From positions 161,760 through 225,759 of the forward strand of contig NW_026252123.1 in assembly GCF_025399195.1 (NCBI RefSeq): a DNA stretch of 64,000 bases. Direction: 5' to 3'. A program made the position numbers and the translations under genes. The notes under the pieces were generated by a model, which had not been told where the DNA came from, made no database searches, and was given only the letters and a program-made list of their open reading frames with translations. The stretch's first letter is position 1. Each line of letters begins with the position of its first letter. Below are positions 11,884 to 24,857 of this stretch, piece by piece. The DNA is from Umbelopsis ramanniana AG. Taxonomy: Eukaryota > Mucoromycota > Umbelopsidomycetes > Umbelopsidales > Umbelopsidaceae.

Positions 11884-14104
11884 TCATACATTGCTCTGCT
11901 CAACAGAAACGTTATCAACGGATGCAGGATTCTTTTCATCGTTCCACTGCGTTCCATTATTCTTCTCTCCACGATGCTTTGCAGCCTCTACTTCTGCACG
12001 CAACTTCTCGACATCTTCACGATGGGCAGAAAGATAGGCATCGTAGTCGAGATTGTGAACAAAGATTGGGCCCTGGAAAATAACTTCCATTTCTTCCAAA
12101 GATAATCCCTAAAAACATGCATGATGAGAAACGGCTTTCCTTCGTGGCATAGAACATCGAAAAAAAAAACATACCTTTGGTTCAGGGCTGAAAAAGTACA
12201 AGAACAAGAAAATGATAATGGCAATAGCTGCGTAGACTACATAGGTATAACTGTCATTTGGTAAATCAAGTTAGTTCCAATCCCAGTAGGGCTTTCAGTT
12301 CGAAAGAAAAAAATTTGACTTACAAAGTGATGGCATTCATCAAAATGGGAGTGATTTGACCCACGAGAACGTTTCCAACCCACAATAAAGCTGATGCAAA
12401 AGCGAAACCTTTAGACCGAATTCGAAGTGGGAAAATTTCTGAAATGTAGATCCAAGCGCATGGAGCCCAGGTAATAGCGTAGAAGCAAACAAACAGGAAG
12501 ATGATGACAATGACTGCGTAGTCGGCACCCTTGTTTCCTCCCATGTCAACAGCGTGGGTTAAGTTGACCGAATCCCATACAGTATGACCAACTCCTCCGT
12601 ATACACCGGCCATGAGAATAAAACCAATACCCATGGCAACCGTTCCTGTAAGCATGAGCTTTCTACGACCAACCCGATCGACGATAAACATGGCAGGAAT
12701 ACAGAAAACAACCATTAGAGCATCTGATGTCGAATACAGATTAGTATAAGAGGATACTCTCAAAAGGGTGCAAAAATGAGGTAATACACTTACAATCGAT
12801 ACCATTGGCAAGCAGAGATGCAGATCCTTGGAGACCAGCTTGTTCAAACATGAGGGTAGCATAGTACATAATAACACTTTCAAATTTCTCATCAGTTACA
12901 ATGCTATGATGATATCGTGGAATGCAGAAAACGGGGACTTACTTTGCACCAGTGAGCTGCTGGAAAATAGCAATGGATGATCCGACCCAGAGAACACGAC
13001 GGTTTTTGGGATCTCTTAACATACTGACATACGACTTGACGGCCAAATTGTTTTCAAGCTCCACATTATCTTGAATTTCTCTAAATTCTTGTTGAACATA
13101 TGGATGATTTTCTAATGGCAAGAATATCAAAGGTTAAGACGTCATTTGGATGTTTTTTGGTAATTCATTGAAACATACCGTTTCCTCTTCCATGAACACG
13201 AGCCAATACAGCCAAAGCTTCTTCCTTGCGACCCTTTTCAATAAGCCAGCGAGGAGATCGAGGTAAAAGCAAAGGACACATGGCCAAGATGAGACCTGGA
13301 ATGATCTGGATACCATATGGCGCTCTCCAGCTCCACTCGCCAGCAATTTCTCCAGTTCCGTAATCAATCCAAGAGCTAACAAACAGACCAATATCAATCA
13401 TAAGCTGTTGGAAAGCGACAAGGCGACCACGGATTTCTTTGGGAGCAAGTTCAGCCATGTAGAGAGGTGCTGAAAATAGTGTCATAAAAGGAGATTAGCC
13501 ATTGATATGCATGTTGATGTATGGCAATTATGATGGAAAACTTACAAAGCACGGAGCATGCACCAACAGAGAGACCAGAGACAAATCGTCCAACCAGTTG
13601 CATACCCAAGTTCTGGGCAGCACACTGCAAAATACCACCGACAACGAAGACGAGAGCAAAGAATGCAATGGAATCACGTCTACCGCGCCAATCCGAGCAT
13701 GATCCAGCAAAGAGACAGCCAAAGACAGCACCAGTACCCATGAGAGAATTTAAAGCTCCCTTGTTGGCAGGAGTGAGAGGAGCGAAATATTCTTGGAAAT
13801 TGGGCATAACCAGCACACCACTAGTGACGCCAAAATCATCTTCAAGAAAAATGTGAGATACCGTCCAATGTGATGTATGAGCTTTGATATTGTATACTTA
13901 CATCCAAAGATAAATCCACCGATGGCAGCGAAGGCTGTTATTCTTTTGAAATAGATGCAACATAGAGTTAAAAAAAAACGTGTCTATCTCTGTTGAGCTG
14001 AGCAACTGAGACACCTACCCATAAAGAATGGCGCCAGCTTCAGATCTGATCTGCGGTTCATCCCTGTTCTCTGTCGTCTCCTTCGTCGCAACAGTAGGAG
14101 TCAT
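11884..14104 (-). CDS. Second MFS sugar transporter
   Basis: Sugar porter of the 12-segment family, more diverged and more intron-rich than its neighbour (about nine exons). It begins at 14104 (MTPTVATKETTENRD). After two introns come TM1 and GYDFGVTSGVLVMPNF, where most relatives have GYD-T-G. Further motifs: DWRGRRDSI, VGRFVSGLSVGACSV, APLYMAELAPKEIRGRLV, SPRWLIEKGRKEEAL, FQQLTGAKSVIMYYAT, DRVGRRKLML and PEPKGLSLEEME at the end of TM12. The cytosolic tail of about 60 residues (HNLDYDAYLSAHREDVEKLR) is charged and ends at 11884. Relatives with QLTG and EPKG motifs include fungal hexose, quinate and inositol-type porters, so the substrate is unclear. It is in tandem with the 8.96-10.67 kb transporter, but intron positions differ, so a recent duplication is unlikely. 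Confidence 0.9.
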
Positions 14105-15337
14105 GTTTGATGAGAGGAGTGAGATTATGTCCCTCTCCGTAACGAGATGTTCTCCTTTATATATTCTAGTTTGTGAGCATTTTCCAATTAGGTTTTCTTT
14201 CTAGCCATATCTTGTATAATTTCTACATGATTCAACTATTCTCCGGATTGATCCAAGACTGTGAACTCCCCAGGCGGATGTCCAAATTCTGGTCGGTTGA
14301 GCTTGAATTGAGCCCTGGTGCCTTTGATACATCCCAGTTTGATACTGTCTTGGCTTCTTCCATGACCCGTCTATAAACTTGAAAGAACCTTGTTGTGATT
14401 TCATTCAAAGCTGTTTTTACGGTTGAAGCAAGCAAGAAACAGTTTATTTCTCCTTATGGACAAGACAGAAGCGAGTGTGACTGTGAGGAAAGATGAGGGA
14501 AAGTACCAAGTTTCACGGGAAAGCTTCCCCGCAAAATTTACGATTGGGTCGTTGATGAAGATGACGACACAAACCAAATTAGTTGGATTATGTAAAAACG
14601 ACATGCTTACTCCATGATTTGCGCTCTTTAGGAAGCTATATCGCTCATCACTCTTATGGTCCAAACGATTTTTTCGCTAGTTGTTCATTCAAATCCCATC
14701 ATTTAGGACAACTGCATCTTTGATTTCAAGTTACAGACGGCTTTCATTATTACGCAAGGAAGATCCAGTATTCCTCGGGAGCAGCAAGCGCATGGAAGCA
14801 CGAGCTTATATGCGCAGTTTTTCCGATATCAACAAATTGTCACACGGCCGTAGATTTTCATGTACAGTGCTTACTACAGAGCGGCTTTGCATTCATTGGG
14901 ATATTAATCTTGCTTCAGCCCGTGCCTGTTATTACAGGGCAACCTATTTTTGAAACGATACCATAAAGTAGCCTTCGTTTGCGATGACAATGTGGTGCTG
15001 TCATTCCACTACAAGCCTGACCCACAGGCCATCAAAACACCAGAATAAGTAAAAATAAGAAGGATAGGTGGTCCGGGGAAATTGCCATAAGTGAAAAACG
15101 GGGGCAGGTGGGCGGCAAAACCAAAGTGGGCAATAGTAGGAATTCCGTACAATACAAGATCGCGGTATCGGCTACGCGCGGCACGGTCTTGCAGTGAGCC
15201 AACGCGGCCATGGATGATGAATATCGTTCATAAGATGGCAAGTGTCTAGGTACTCATTTCAGCGTAACGTATTAACATATTATTTATTGTGCCATGCAAA
15301 TTTATTTTTTTTATACATTCTATGCGGAGTGATGCGT
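14105..15337. other. Intergenic region, no gene seen
   Basis: About 1.2 kb between the start of the second sugar transporter and the end of BMS1. Short open frames occur on both strands but show no domain, no signal peptide and no splice-compatible extension. It should contain the transporter promoter and the BMS1 3' end. Confidence 0.45.
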
Positions 15338-18300
15338 TTACGCTTTCTTGGCCCTTTTAAATTTGCCTTGTGCAGCCTTCTCTTCGTGTGCTACTCGTTT
15401 ACCCTCCTTCCGGAAGAATTCCTTTCGTCTTTCTCCTTGCTTGACCTTGGTAACTTCCTCGATCGCGGCCAATTTCTTCATAAACTGTTCTCTCTTTTCA
15501 GTGTTCTTGATCTTACGCTTCCTAGTCTTCTCATTCTTGAGAGTGTGAATCTGTTGCATCAAAGTATAAATCTTCTTTTCTTCAGGCTCAAGAACAACAG
15601 CACGCTTGGCAAGATAGGATTGCTCCTTTTGCTTCTTCAAAACCTTGGGCTTGGATGCGAAAGGAAGATCGGCTTGAAGACTCTTGGAAATCTTCAAGGG
15701 GTTGAATCTTCGTTCCTTGCGTTCAATTGGCTAATTTTATCAACGTAGTTAGAATTTCAGAATAAGACTTGTGGAGGGGACGTTTAGGATAATAAACCAA
15801 CCTTATATATAGAGTCGACCTTCTGTGGAGCGTGCTCATTGAGGTCCTTTCTGATTTGTCCAGTTAATCGCATACCTTCCCAATCAGTCTTGGATGAAAG
15901 TAGCAACGATGTTACTGGATTGTAGAACTTTCTGGGCTTGATAGGATACCAGGCACGAAGGAAAACAATATCTAGAGAAAAAATTACCCATTGAGTTAGA
16001 CTACCGATGTGAACCCCCCAATGTATGTCAAGCTGATAACTTACCACTCATCAGAATCTTGTCTTCAAACGTAGCACGGAAAGCTCCTTCAGGTTTCTAA
16101 ATACTCCATATGTTAATATTTTTGGTCCTAGCTTGTGAAAAAAAGAAAATGCTCACGCCGTGGCAACCCTTACCGGAAGATGTTTTTTAACTTGACCTCG
16201 AATACCAGAAACAGTGCGAATATTTGCACCTTCGAACTTGGCAACTTCCAGTGCGCTAGTGAACATATCTCTAATGAATGCCGTATTCTTGAAAACCTTG
16301 TAGGGGTAACCAGTCAATTTCAACTTCTTGACAATCTCAACAGAGTGATCGATGTCTAGAACAACACCAGTGGCGCTGATACGGAAGGCGCTTGTGCCGG
16401 TCTCGGAAACTCTTTGAACAGCACAGAAACCTGTGTTTGGCGTGTGAATGGGACCTAAAGGGAGCAATTCAGGAAATTAGTTGCTGCATTTATATCAAGT
16501 TATCGAAACATAGTTAGATGACTTACCAAAGAACGTTGCCAAACAATGCATGTGCTCTGGTGTATATTTCAGCATACGATTTCTTGTACCATCATTCAGT
16601 GAATATATAGGAATGGATTGGAAGCGGCGCCAGCCCATGGAGAAAATGAGAGGATCATTTGTCTTGAGAATCTTTCTGTGCCAACGATGACGCTTGATTC
16701 TGACTTGAACAAATCCGAACTGTTCTTCAGATGTCAGCAGACCACCAAGGAGAACTGGGTATCGAGCGTCGAAGTTTTCGACAAATTCACAAGGCATGTT
16801 CTTGATCAAAATTCGAACATAATATCCTGGTCGGAAACCTTCGACCATGGCTCTTGTTTGTGGGTCATCATCCTCGAATTCGGCTCTGTTCAACATGAGT
16901 TGCTGACTGATTTCTTCTTTCTTAGTTTCATAGAAATCCAACTTGGGACCGTCTTCGTCATCGTCATCGTACTCTGCATCGAACTTCTTCTTGAGTTCTG
17001 CTTTTCTTTTAGCAACAGCATCTCGTTCAGCTTGAATAGGATCCTTGACTTCAACAGGTTCAGTTTGCACAACCTCGCCGGTTTCCAAATCTTCAAAATC
17101 ACCGAATTCTTCTTCATCATCACCATTCTCGCCGTTTTCTTCTCCTTCCTGGTTATCATCAAGGTTGCCAGTGATGAACCGATTTCGAATTGAATTGAGT
17201 ACCTGGAAAGATATCAATCAGCGAATGAAAACATGAAAATAAAGTTTTTGAACACAGTGAACTTACTTGCTCGTCATCCCATTCATCTAGCACGACGTCT
17301 TCATAGCCTTCCTTGGTGCTATCGATGACTTCTTTGGGCTGTTCAGTTTCGTTCTTGCTATCGACTTTGAAAAAGTCATCATCGTCATCTTCTTCTTCAT
17401 CATCCTCCTGGGCGTCACTATTTTTGCTGCCGGATTTTCTGTTTGGATCAACATCGCCACTTGCAATCTTTTCAGCAGGTACTGACAAGTCGTTGTAGAT
17501 GAGAGACATCAAGTTGATGCGGCGGTTTGCGAAGAACATATTTTCGGCTCGGCCAGCCATATTGTCTTTCCAGGCAACTTCGCCATCCATTTCAATTTCA
17601 TCGCTGGTATCGGCGTCGCTGAAAGCATCGTCGGATAGGTCTGGTACGGTGGGCTTTCGTCTACCATCAACAATCACCATGTCCTCCTCGGCATCATCGT
17701 CGCCAAGGTCACTATCACTGTCGGCAAATACAACATCCTGGTCTGTGTCCTTTACAAGGTCTTTGTCGCCTTTCTTAGGTATATTTCGAGTGTCATATTT
17801 GGACAGTGCTTCTCCTCGCTTTGGAACGTGATTATCTTCGTCATCGCTTTCTGCTTCGCTATCGATCATGTCGTCTTCTTCTTCTTCGTCTTCCTCGTCA
17901 TCGTCCATCTCATCGTCCATCTCATCCTCATCACCGAAAATAGCTCGTCTGCGGACTCTTCCAGTGTCGTCTTCTTCAAGAGATTCATCAGGGACGGTGA
18001 TATCGGTAGCACGAATAGGAGCGCTAGAGGAGAACACTTGGAAGTCAGATTCTTCAAGTTGAGATGCCAAGGTAGTTTTAGCATCCTGAAGAGACATGAC
18101 CATCTTTTCACCAATGCCATGTTGAATTGGAAGTTGTTGCTCTTCTTCTTCACTTTCTTCGTCGCTTCCGTCTTCGCCTCCTCGGACACCGAGTGCTGAT
18201 TTCTTTGTAAAGTTTCCAGGCACATTGATGTAAACGGCATCCTTGTCATACATGACACCTCCAACATCAGACATAGGAGCATAGATAAGCTTGGCCTTCT

Positions 18301-19461
18301 CGTCCAAGCGCTTTCTCTCTTTTTCTGGCAATGGGCAAGGATCAGGAAGGATGCTGACATCGTCAATGACATGATCTCCAGCTCCAGGAATGTGTACACG
18401 CATATGATTTTTGAGATTGGTGCCTCGCAAGTAACCATAAAGTGTAACGGATCTATCGCATTTAGGATTTTGATGAACAAGATCTGGGTCCGTCAAGTCT
18501 TCAACACGATCGGCCACCATGTAAGGATGTGTGTTGCGCCATACAAGTGGTCGGAATTTCATGACTGATATGAATCTTGAAAGGTTTTGAACTTCCATGT
18601 TGGGATATTTGCCATTGATCACACCAGAGAGGTAAAACAGCTTGGCTCCTTGGTAAATTTCAGTCCAGAAACGATGCTTCAGACGCTTTTTAGTAGTGCG
18701 CAATGTCTTGTTATTTTTGAACTTGTCCAAATGAGTAAGAACTCCCATAATCTTTGGGAAGCCGTGAGACTGCAAGATGTTCAAGAACTCGAACGTTTCC
18801 TATTTACTTGCTGTTAGCGTACGTTCGAATCATATCTGGTGTATAAAGCATAATATATACTCACCATTTCAAATCCAAAACTTGCGTCGATCATCAGCAA
18901 TACCAGGTCAGCAATCTTGGCGATGTCAATCATGGAATTCATGTCGTTTGAACATTCCATAAAAGTCAAACGTCGCTTCTTTCCGCTAACAACGGTGATA
19001 GGTCCTTTGATTTCTGTCAAATTGTGCTTTGTGTATCTCTTAACAAGTGACTTTATAAGTGTTGTCTTTCCACTCTACAGATACAAGAGGTGAGGGTTAG
19101 TCTTCCGAACGGCTTGCATGTCTAAGTAAGCTATCAAGGATTTACTCACTCCAGGTGGTCCAACGACAGCAACTACAATTGGAGGAGCTTCGATGGGTGT
19201 TCTGTCGACTTGAGGAACATGAAGCTTCTTCTCTCCAATATCCATGTTTCTTCTGGCCGACTTTGCCGCTCTTCCAGCATTTTGGAATGTAAAAGCCTGC
19301 AATAAAAGTCAGAAGCACATTCACGGTCTAACATTCCATTCAGTCAATAATCATACCTTGGGATTATTCTTCTCCTGATTCTTGTTAGTCTTTGCCTTTT
19401 TCCTTTCGGCTTTCGTTCCTGCCTGTTTGGCATGATGGGCCTTCTGAGGTCTATCTTCCAT
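15338..19461 (-). CDS. BMS1: Ribosome biogenesis GTPase BMS1
   Basis: Nucleolar GTPase of the small-subunit processome, needed with Rcl1 for early 18S rRNA cleavages. Roughly 1,150 residues over about nine exons, from 19461 ([15 protein letters not shown]) to 15338. The N-terminus is basic. The P-loop is assembled across an intron as VVGPPG + [10 protein letters not shown]. Other G-domain parts are [29 protein letters not shown] and VLTHLDKF. The AARP2CN region follows ([29 protein letters not shown]), then a long Asp/Glu-rich middle with runs such as EEDDDDDFF. The C-terminal conserved module has [95 protein letters not shown] and [17 protein letters not shown]. The tail is lysine-rich. It is head to head with RPL12. 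Confidence 0.97.
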
Positions 19462-19626
19462 TGTATTGAGCAGTAAGACTACGGCGAACTAGTAAAAAAA
19501 ATGGGCTCTGAGAAAAAATTAAAATTTCGGTTGGAGATTCGTGACCGCTTTGTGGCTTGGGCCAAGGTACAAATTTTGCAGTTTCTAATTGATGTTGATA
19601 CTTTCTCTAACAAACATCCGTTGAAA
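19462..19626. promoter_or_regulatory. Bidirectional promoter BMS1 / RPL12
   Basis: Only 165 bases separate the two divergent start codons, so a ribosome-assembly factor and a ribosomal protein must share regulatory sequence or have overlapping leaders. An A-rich stretch at about 19493-19518 and a TTTCTCTAA pyrimidine stretch before the RPL12 start are visible. I see no certain TATA box. Confidence 0.6.
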
Positions 19627-20406
19627 ATGCCCCCAAAGGTCGATCCCTCTGAAATCAAAGTCATCACTTTGAGAGCCACTGGTGGCGAAGTACGTATTAC
19701 CAGGTGCTTTGAAAATAATTGTTTTTCAATTGGTTTATTGACTTGTTCTTCGTGTTCAGGTTGGTGCTTCTAGCGCCCTCGCCCCCAAGATTGGTCCTCT
19801 TGGTCTTTCACCCAAGAAGGTCGGTGAAGACATTGCAAAGGGAACCGCAGACTGGAAGGGATTGCGCGTTACAGTTCAGCTGACCATCCAAAACCGTCAA
19901 GCTCAAGTTTCCGTTGTCCCTTCAGCATCTTCTTTGGTTATCCGTGCTCTCAAGGAACCCCCGCGTGATCGCAAGAAGGAGAAGAACAGTATGTGTTGTA
20001 GTAGATGGCCAAATGCGTTATCCGTTGTGATATATGGAATTGGACGCTACGCACGACTGTAATTGTTTCACCAGAGTGAAGGCAGGTATTGACCTATTTT
20101 TTTCTTTTTTGTTTCTTTTTCTAGTTAAGCACAGCGGCAACATTTCCCTTGACGATGTCATCGAAATCGCTCGCACTATGCGATACAAGTCTCTCGCCAG
20201 AGAGCTTAAGGGTACCGTCAAGGAAATCTTGGGTACTGCCTTCTCAGTTGGCTGCACTGTTGACGGACAGAACCCCAAGGATCTTGGCGATGCCATCGAC
20301 GCTGGAGAAGTTGAGATTCCCGTAAGTATACAATTCGTCACTGCTGAAAGCATAATTTGGTTTGGTTTATAATTTCATTTTTATTTAAAAATTATAGGAG
20401 AAATAA
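19627..20406 (+). CDS. RPL12: 60S ribosomal protein L12 (uL11)
   Basis: Large-subunit protein of the GTPase-associated centre at the stalk base, binding 25S rRNA and the P-stalk. Exons 19627..19689, 19760..19988, 20125..20321 and 20398..20406 give 165 residues, the normal length. It starts [13 protein letters not shown] and includes [56 protein letters not shown], a core with [16 protein letters not shown], and [13 protein letters not shown]. The last exon is tiny, coding only Glu-Lys-stop after the acceptor at 20397. An in-frame stop separates an upstream ATG at 19501 from this start or puts it out of context, so 19627 is chosen. Introns in ribosomal protein genes are usual in this group of fungi. 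Confidence 0.97.
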
Positions 20407-21921
20407 ACGTAAACGAACCCTGGAATTACGGGTAAACATCATTCATACAAACTGTAAAACTATGTGCTAAATAAATTCAATATGTTCTCTTGCCATTCAT
20501 GAGCTCCTATTTATTTGCAAGAAATAACGGTCATAGTAGAATACAATACTATTAGTACTCCCTTTCTGTGTTCGCCAAGGTGTGTCTAGTGTCCACCACT
20601 ACCTTGCACTGACCTGAATTCAATAAGTAAGCTAAGCTACAAATGATTGCAACAGAAAGTAGGAGTTCAACATTCGGATATGCGTTCGAACCATTGTGCT
20701 TGAAAGGTTTGAGGAGGACGAAAATAAACGAGAGGCATGGATAAATCCGAAGAATTGCCCTTTCAACAAAACGTGTTCGTATAGATTATACTTATTATGT
20801 CTTGTTCCATTCCGAGCTGCCCTCCTTACTCGAGCATGGCAGGCGTAGATGACATTGATGAGATTTTTACAGTTTGATATTATTCAGTGATAGCATATGA
20901 AAGTCTGGTAACGGCCTTCAGCAGACCATTAATTCTTCACGCTGGCTGCTGAATACCTAAACCCCCCCCCTCCCGTCGGGAACAGCTATGGTGCTTTATC
21001 AACCCAAGTTTAGCCATCATTGGAAATCAAACGCCATAATATGTTCCTCTTTTTGCTGTGGGTTAAGTTGCACGTTAAAGTACGTTGGTCGGGCGATTCA
21101 TTGTAAACATCTATCGAATTCCCCTGGCACATTCTCAGAAATGAAGGACTGAAAGGGTCGATTAGTTGTCAACTATTCCGCGCGGTCCACAAAACTCTTT
21201 TGTCTAATTATACCGTTTGTTAAACCGTATAAAAAAAAAACTAAGGCCGGCCATGGCTGTGTGATACGATCACAAAGAGGCTAAGGCGCTTTAAAGACAT
21301 TGTCCGAGGTCACCCTCAACAAACGGTCGCTTTCAACGTACGAACACCCTCAACGAAGGGAGACTTAATGCAACCCCTGTTAAGTAATCGGTGAAGGAGC
21401 TTCAGAAGCTCTTCCTGTATACTGGCAGTTCCGTCGATGGAACATTTTCACTTTGGCCAAATAGACGGATGTTTTTTTATTTGCCAAATGATAAATGCCA
21501 AGATAATCATCTCACTAAACTTTTACGGGATCCTGTTCTGTGTATATTGCACCGCCTTAAGCTGATAAGACGGCTGTGGAAGAGTCGCCGATGGGTGAGT
21601 CGGAAGTCAAAGACCTTGACTCCAAAACAACAGCGATCAATATTATGACGATGTTCCATGTAATCAAGTGAAATGTTTATCGTATCCTATGTGAAGCTCT
21701 ACTCGTTTTTTTTAGCTCGGGTTATATGTTAAGACGAGCATGCTTTGTGAAAGCATGTACAAAAAAGAGCCAAGCGACAATAAGAGGCACGGACAATTTT
21801 TAAAAATGCTCTGCGGTTTGAGTATTTTTTGTTTGGGAAGCCAAATTCGTAAATACCCTCTCTTCTCAGTCGCTGATTTCGCATCTTTACACTTTTTTCT
21901 ACCCGAAAAGACGCCTTTGAT
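20407..21921. other. Intergenic region, no gene seen
   Basis: About 1.5 kb between RPL12 and CDC42, both on the plus strand. It contains a C run near 20964, an A run near 21230 and a short direct repeat CACCCTCAAC near 21311 and 21346. No coding domain, tRNA or element is recognisable. The CDC42 promoter should be at its right end. Confidence 0.45.
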
Positions 21922-22873
21922 ATGCAAACTATAAAATGTGTTGTTGTTGGTGACGGTGCTGTTGGAAAGGTATGTCTTGCTCAACTGCTTGATTCACCCA
22001 CCATGTGGACCTTTCTATGCTTGTCAATTATTGACTTGGCATTGCTCTAGACGTGTCTGCTCATTTCTTACACAACCAACAAGTTTCCTTCCGAATATGT
22101 TCCTACAGTGAGTAGTAGTCCCATCCTGATTGATCATTATTCTCTTACTTGATGTCTAACTATCTGTATATTATCAGGTATTTGACAATTATGCTGTAAC
22201 TGTGATGATCGGTATGTTTCCTTGTTCGTTACTTGTCATTGCCCCTTCCTCCTCCCCTTTTCTCCAACTAGCACATCGCTAAACCACCATTTTGTCTCTA
22301 GGAGAAGAACCATATACTTTAGGACTTTTTGATACTGCTGGTTAGTTAGCTTTTCATGCTATATTTCAGTTGAGGACTCCATGCATAATATGTATTGTAA
22401 AACAGGTCAGGAAGATTACGACCGTCTTCGACCTCTGTCGTATCCACAAACAGACGTTTTTCTTGTTTGCTTCAGCGTTACTTCACCAGCATCATTTGAG
22501 AACGTCAAAGAAAAGTGGTTCCCAGAAGTGCATCACCATTGCCCAGGCGTGCCTTGCTTGATTGTAGGAACACAGGTCGATTTGCGAGATGACCCAACCG
22601 TCTTGGAGAAGCTTAACCGACAGAAACAAAGACCCATTACCTTTGACGCCGGTGAGAGACTGGCACGAGAACTTGGTGCTGTTAAATATGTTGAATGCAG
22701 TGCGTTGACACAAAGAGGTACCTCCGATTCTTATCATGACATGATTTTGCGCAGTGGAAATTTCCTATAGTTCTAATACATTTCTAGGTCTTAAAAATGT
22801 TTTTGACGAAGCGATTGTAGCTGCACTGGAACCTCCTGTCAAGAAGAAGTCTAAAAAGTGCATTATGCTCTAG
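21922..22873 (+). CDS. CDC42: Rho-family small GTPase Cdc42
   Basis: Membrane-anchored switch for cell polarity and actin organisation. Six exons (21922..21969, 22051..22107, 22178..22211, 22302..22340, 22406..22717, 22788..22873) join in frame to 191 residues, exactly the family length. G1 is GDGAVGKTCLL with Gly12 in place, switch I is YVPTVFDNYAV, switch [19 protein letters not shown] keeps the catalytic Gln61, G4 is [10 protein letters not shown] and G5 is [17 protein letters not shown]. The C-terminus is polybasic (KKKSKK) followed by CIML, a CAAX box whose final Leu favours geranylgeranylation. The ATG is the conserved MQTIKCVVV start. Cdc42 rather than Rac is favoured by [11 protein letters not shown] and the insert helix. 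Mucoralean genomes often carry several Cdc42/Rac copies, so paralogues are likely elsewhere. Confidence 0.96.
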
Positions 22874-23125
22874 GGAACAATATATAAATTTCCACTATAG
22901 TAAAAATCACCTTTCTGGACTCTAGAACTTCCACTGCTTCATGCAACAATATTTCTAGTATTTTATCGTCTCCATCTTTATGTACTTTATTGATAATGCG
23001 TCATACCGTAACATGATTGCTCTTTCGTTCTCCTGCTTTTACAGAAGCGTCGTATCTCTCTTTTTTTTTGCTTTTTTTTTTGGTGCCGATCATCTTTTGT
23101 TTGTAGCCCAAATAATGGCAGGTTA

Positions 23126-24706
23126 TTAAAGGAAATAAGCGTTGCCTGGTCGATTAGCGTGATAAGCGTCTCCTTGCACTTCATTTTCCAGAAATATTCG
23201 GTAGTCGCTATCTTCGACTTCAGTTTGATTCTCTTTGATGCTTAAAATGGCTGCCTTGTTTCCACAACGATAACAGTAGTTGGGTGCAGACCATAAGGTG
23301 ACTAGCTTTCGATCTGGGAACGGGTAATTGAACCCTTCATCAACAAGTTGATGGCTTCGAACAATCAAGTCCACTTCGTTGTTGTGACAAAACTGAATCG
23401 CGAATGCCAGTCAGGACTCGAATCAAAACCGGTTAAAATAAGTGTTGTTAAAATACATACTGCGTTGGTTGGCATCGCCCCAAATAAATAGCCACCTCCA
23501 CGAGGACTGACAGCCCAAGTCTCTACTTGTGCCTCTGGATCTGACCAGAGCAGATCTACGAGTTGAGAAAGTTAGATGCCTATATGACGTTGACTGCTTT
23601 ATCATCAATGAACACAACTTACCGCACGGGCCACCTGTCTGTGGCAACTCCTGCATTCTAAAGAGAGTTCTTTGATACGATTATCAGCTAGGTGTGCATG
23701 AGGAAGGGCATGCTATTGGACATTACTCACCTAATAGAGTCAACGGAGGGAAGCTCGGGTGATAAACCACCATGCACACAGAATATTGAACCGTCAATTA
23801 GCTACAGACATAAGAATTGTCAGTGATCGAGCATCGCATTATAGTGAATGACATCGAACAAGTTTGACGCTTACCGCAGCTAATGGCAGATAGTCGAATA
23901 CTGTGCAGCACCACTCCCATACTTTGGCATTTTGGTATTTTGTAAGGCATTCATCTACCATTCCATTCATGTTTAGTTAGGATCGTTTTCTTTGCCGTTC
24001 ACTATATTGCCAAGATGCCTACCATAGAAACCATATACCCGAGTTACATTTCGACTTTCATGATTTCCTCTCGTCAACGTAATTCTATCTGGGTATCTAG
24101 ATTGAAAGAGCGGATCAGAAACATATTCCAGCGTTTTCCACGGATGGACCTAAAATGACTGACCTAACTTTGAGCAATAGTAATAACGTCAGGGTTTCCA
24201 ACGAATAGCGTCCACGATCTACAAAGTCGCCCTATTTGTCAAAACAGTAACGCCTCGGGGTTAGATGCTATCTTTTACAGAGAAGAACCTATTGATGTAT
24301 CTTTCCGATAAACTCTTTCCTCTTTCTATTGGAATTTCTGTTCCGGTATCGGTACCTGAGTTGTGAAAATGGCCACTTACCATGAAGATATACGACGTTT
24401 CGGGTGCTGAACCGCCGACTTCAAACAATTTTAAAAGATCATAAAATTGACCGTGAATATCGCCACATATCGTAACTGGTGCTTGGACGGGAACGACAGT
24501 GGATTCTTCGGTAAGAATCTCCTTAAGCTAGAAGTAAGAGGGCAAATGGGTGAGCATTTGTCTTGCGTCATTCTGTGGGCTGTAGGGACGGATGATGCGA
24601 GAGAATGAGACATGTGTATTCTCACCTTGTTACAAAGCTGTCGCATGTCACTCTCCGGTAGATATTTGCATGTCTTGATTGTCTCGATGCATGCGTCGAT
24701 ATCCAT
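23126..24706 (-). CDS. PP2A-type Ser/Thr phosphatase catalytic subunit (PP4/PP6/Ppg1 group)
   Basis: Metallo-phosphatase of the PPP family, about 300 residues in nine or so exons, from [20 protein letters not shown] at 24706 to stop at 23126. The metal-binding and catalytic signatures are present: [78 protein letters not shown] and [12 protein letters not shown]. It ends in AYFL, close to the methylated YFL tail of PP2A-like enzymes. Two oddities: [10 protein letters not shown] has Arg where Tyr or Phe is usual, and the segment after VDSIR is about four residues shorter than in relatives ([15 protein letters not shown]). CYRCGN places it in the PP4/PP6/Ppg1 branch. The N-terminus and [10 protein letters not shown] resemble Ppg1, but I cannot settle orthology. 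It is divergent from TRAPPC2L with 151 bases between starts. Confidence 0.88.
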
Positions 24707-24857
24707 ATTGGAAGACGGTTGATATGCGAGTTGGGTTCAATATCCAAAAACTTGCAATATTGCGGTTTTACGACGCACGTGAACTCCGCTTGAGCATCTG
24801 TGTGCAAAGCAGAGCTGGGACCTCAGTTCTTCACCTTTGCAAAACGTCCACGAGCAA
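24707..24857. promoter_or_regulatory. Short bidirectional promoter, phosphatase / TRAPPC2L
   Basis: 151 bases lie between two divergent start codons. No clear TATA box is visible. Both genes are housekeeping-type. Confidence 0.45.

Noticed and set aside
8964-14104. Tandem sugar transporters as a recent duplication
   Set aside because: Motifs (QLSG versus QLTG, HETKG versus EPKG), loop lengths and intron positions differ too much.
17828-18199. Plus-strand frame with hydrophobic, signal-like sequence
   Set aside because: It is the reverse of the acidic repeats of BMS1; Asp/Glu codons read backwards give Phe/Val/Ser runs.
21311-21356. Direct repeat CACCCTCAAC, considered as a CRISPR-like or regulatory array
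   Set aside because: Only two copies of ten bases; fungal nuclear DNA does not carry CRISPR arrays.
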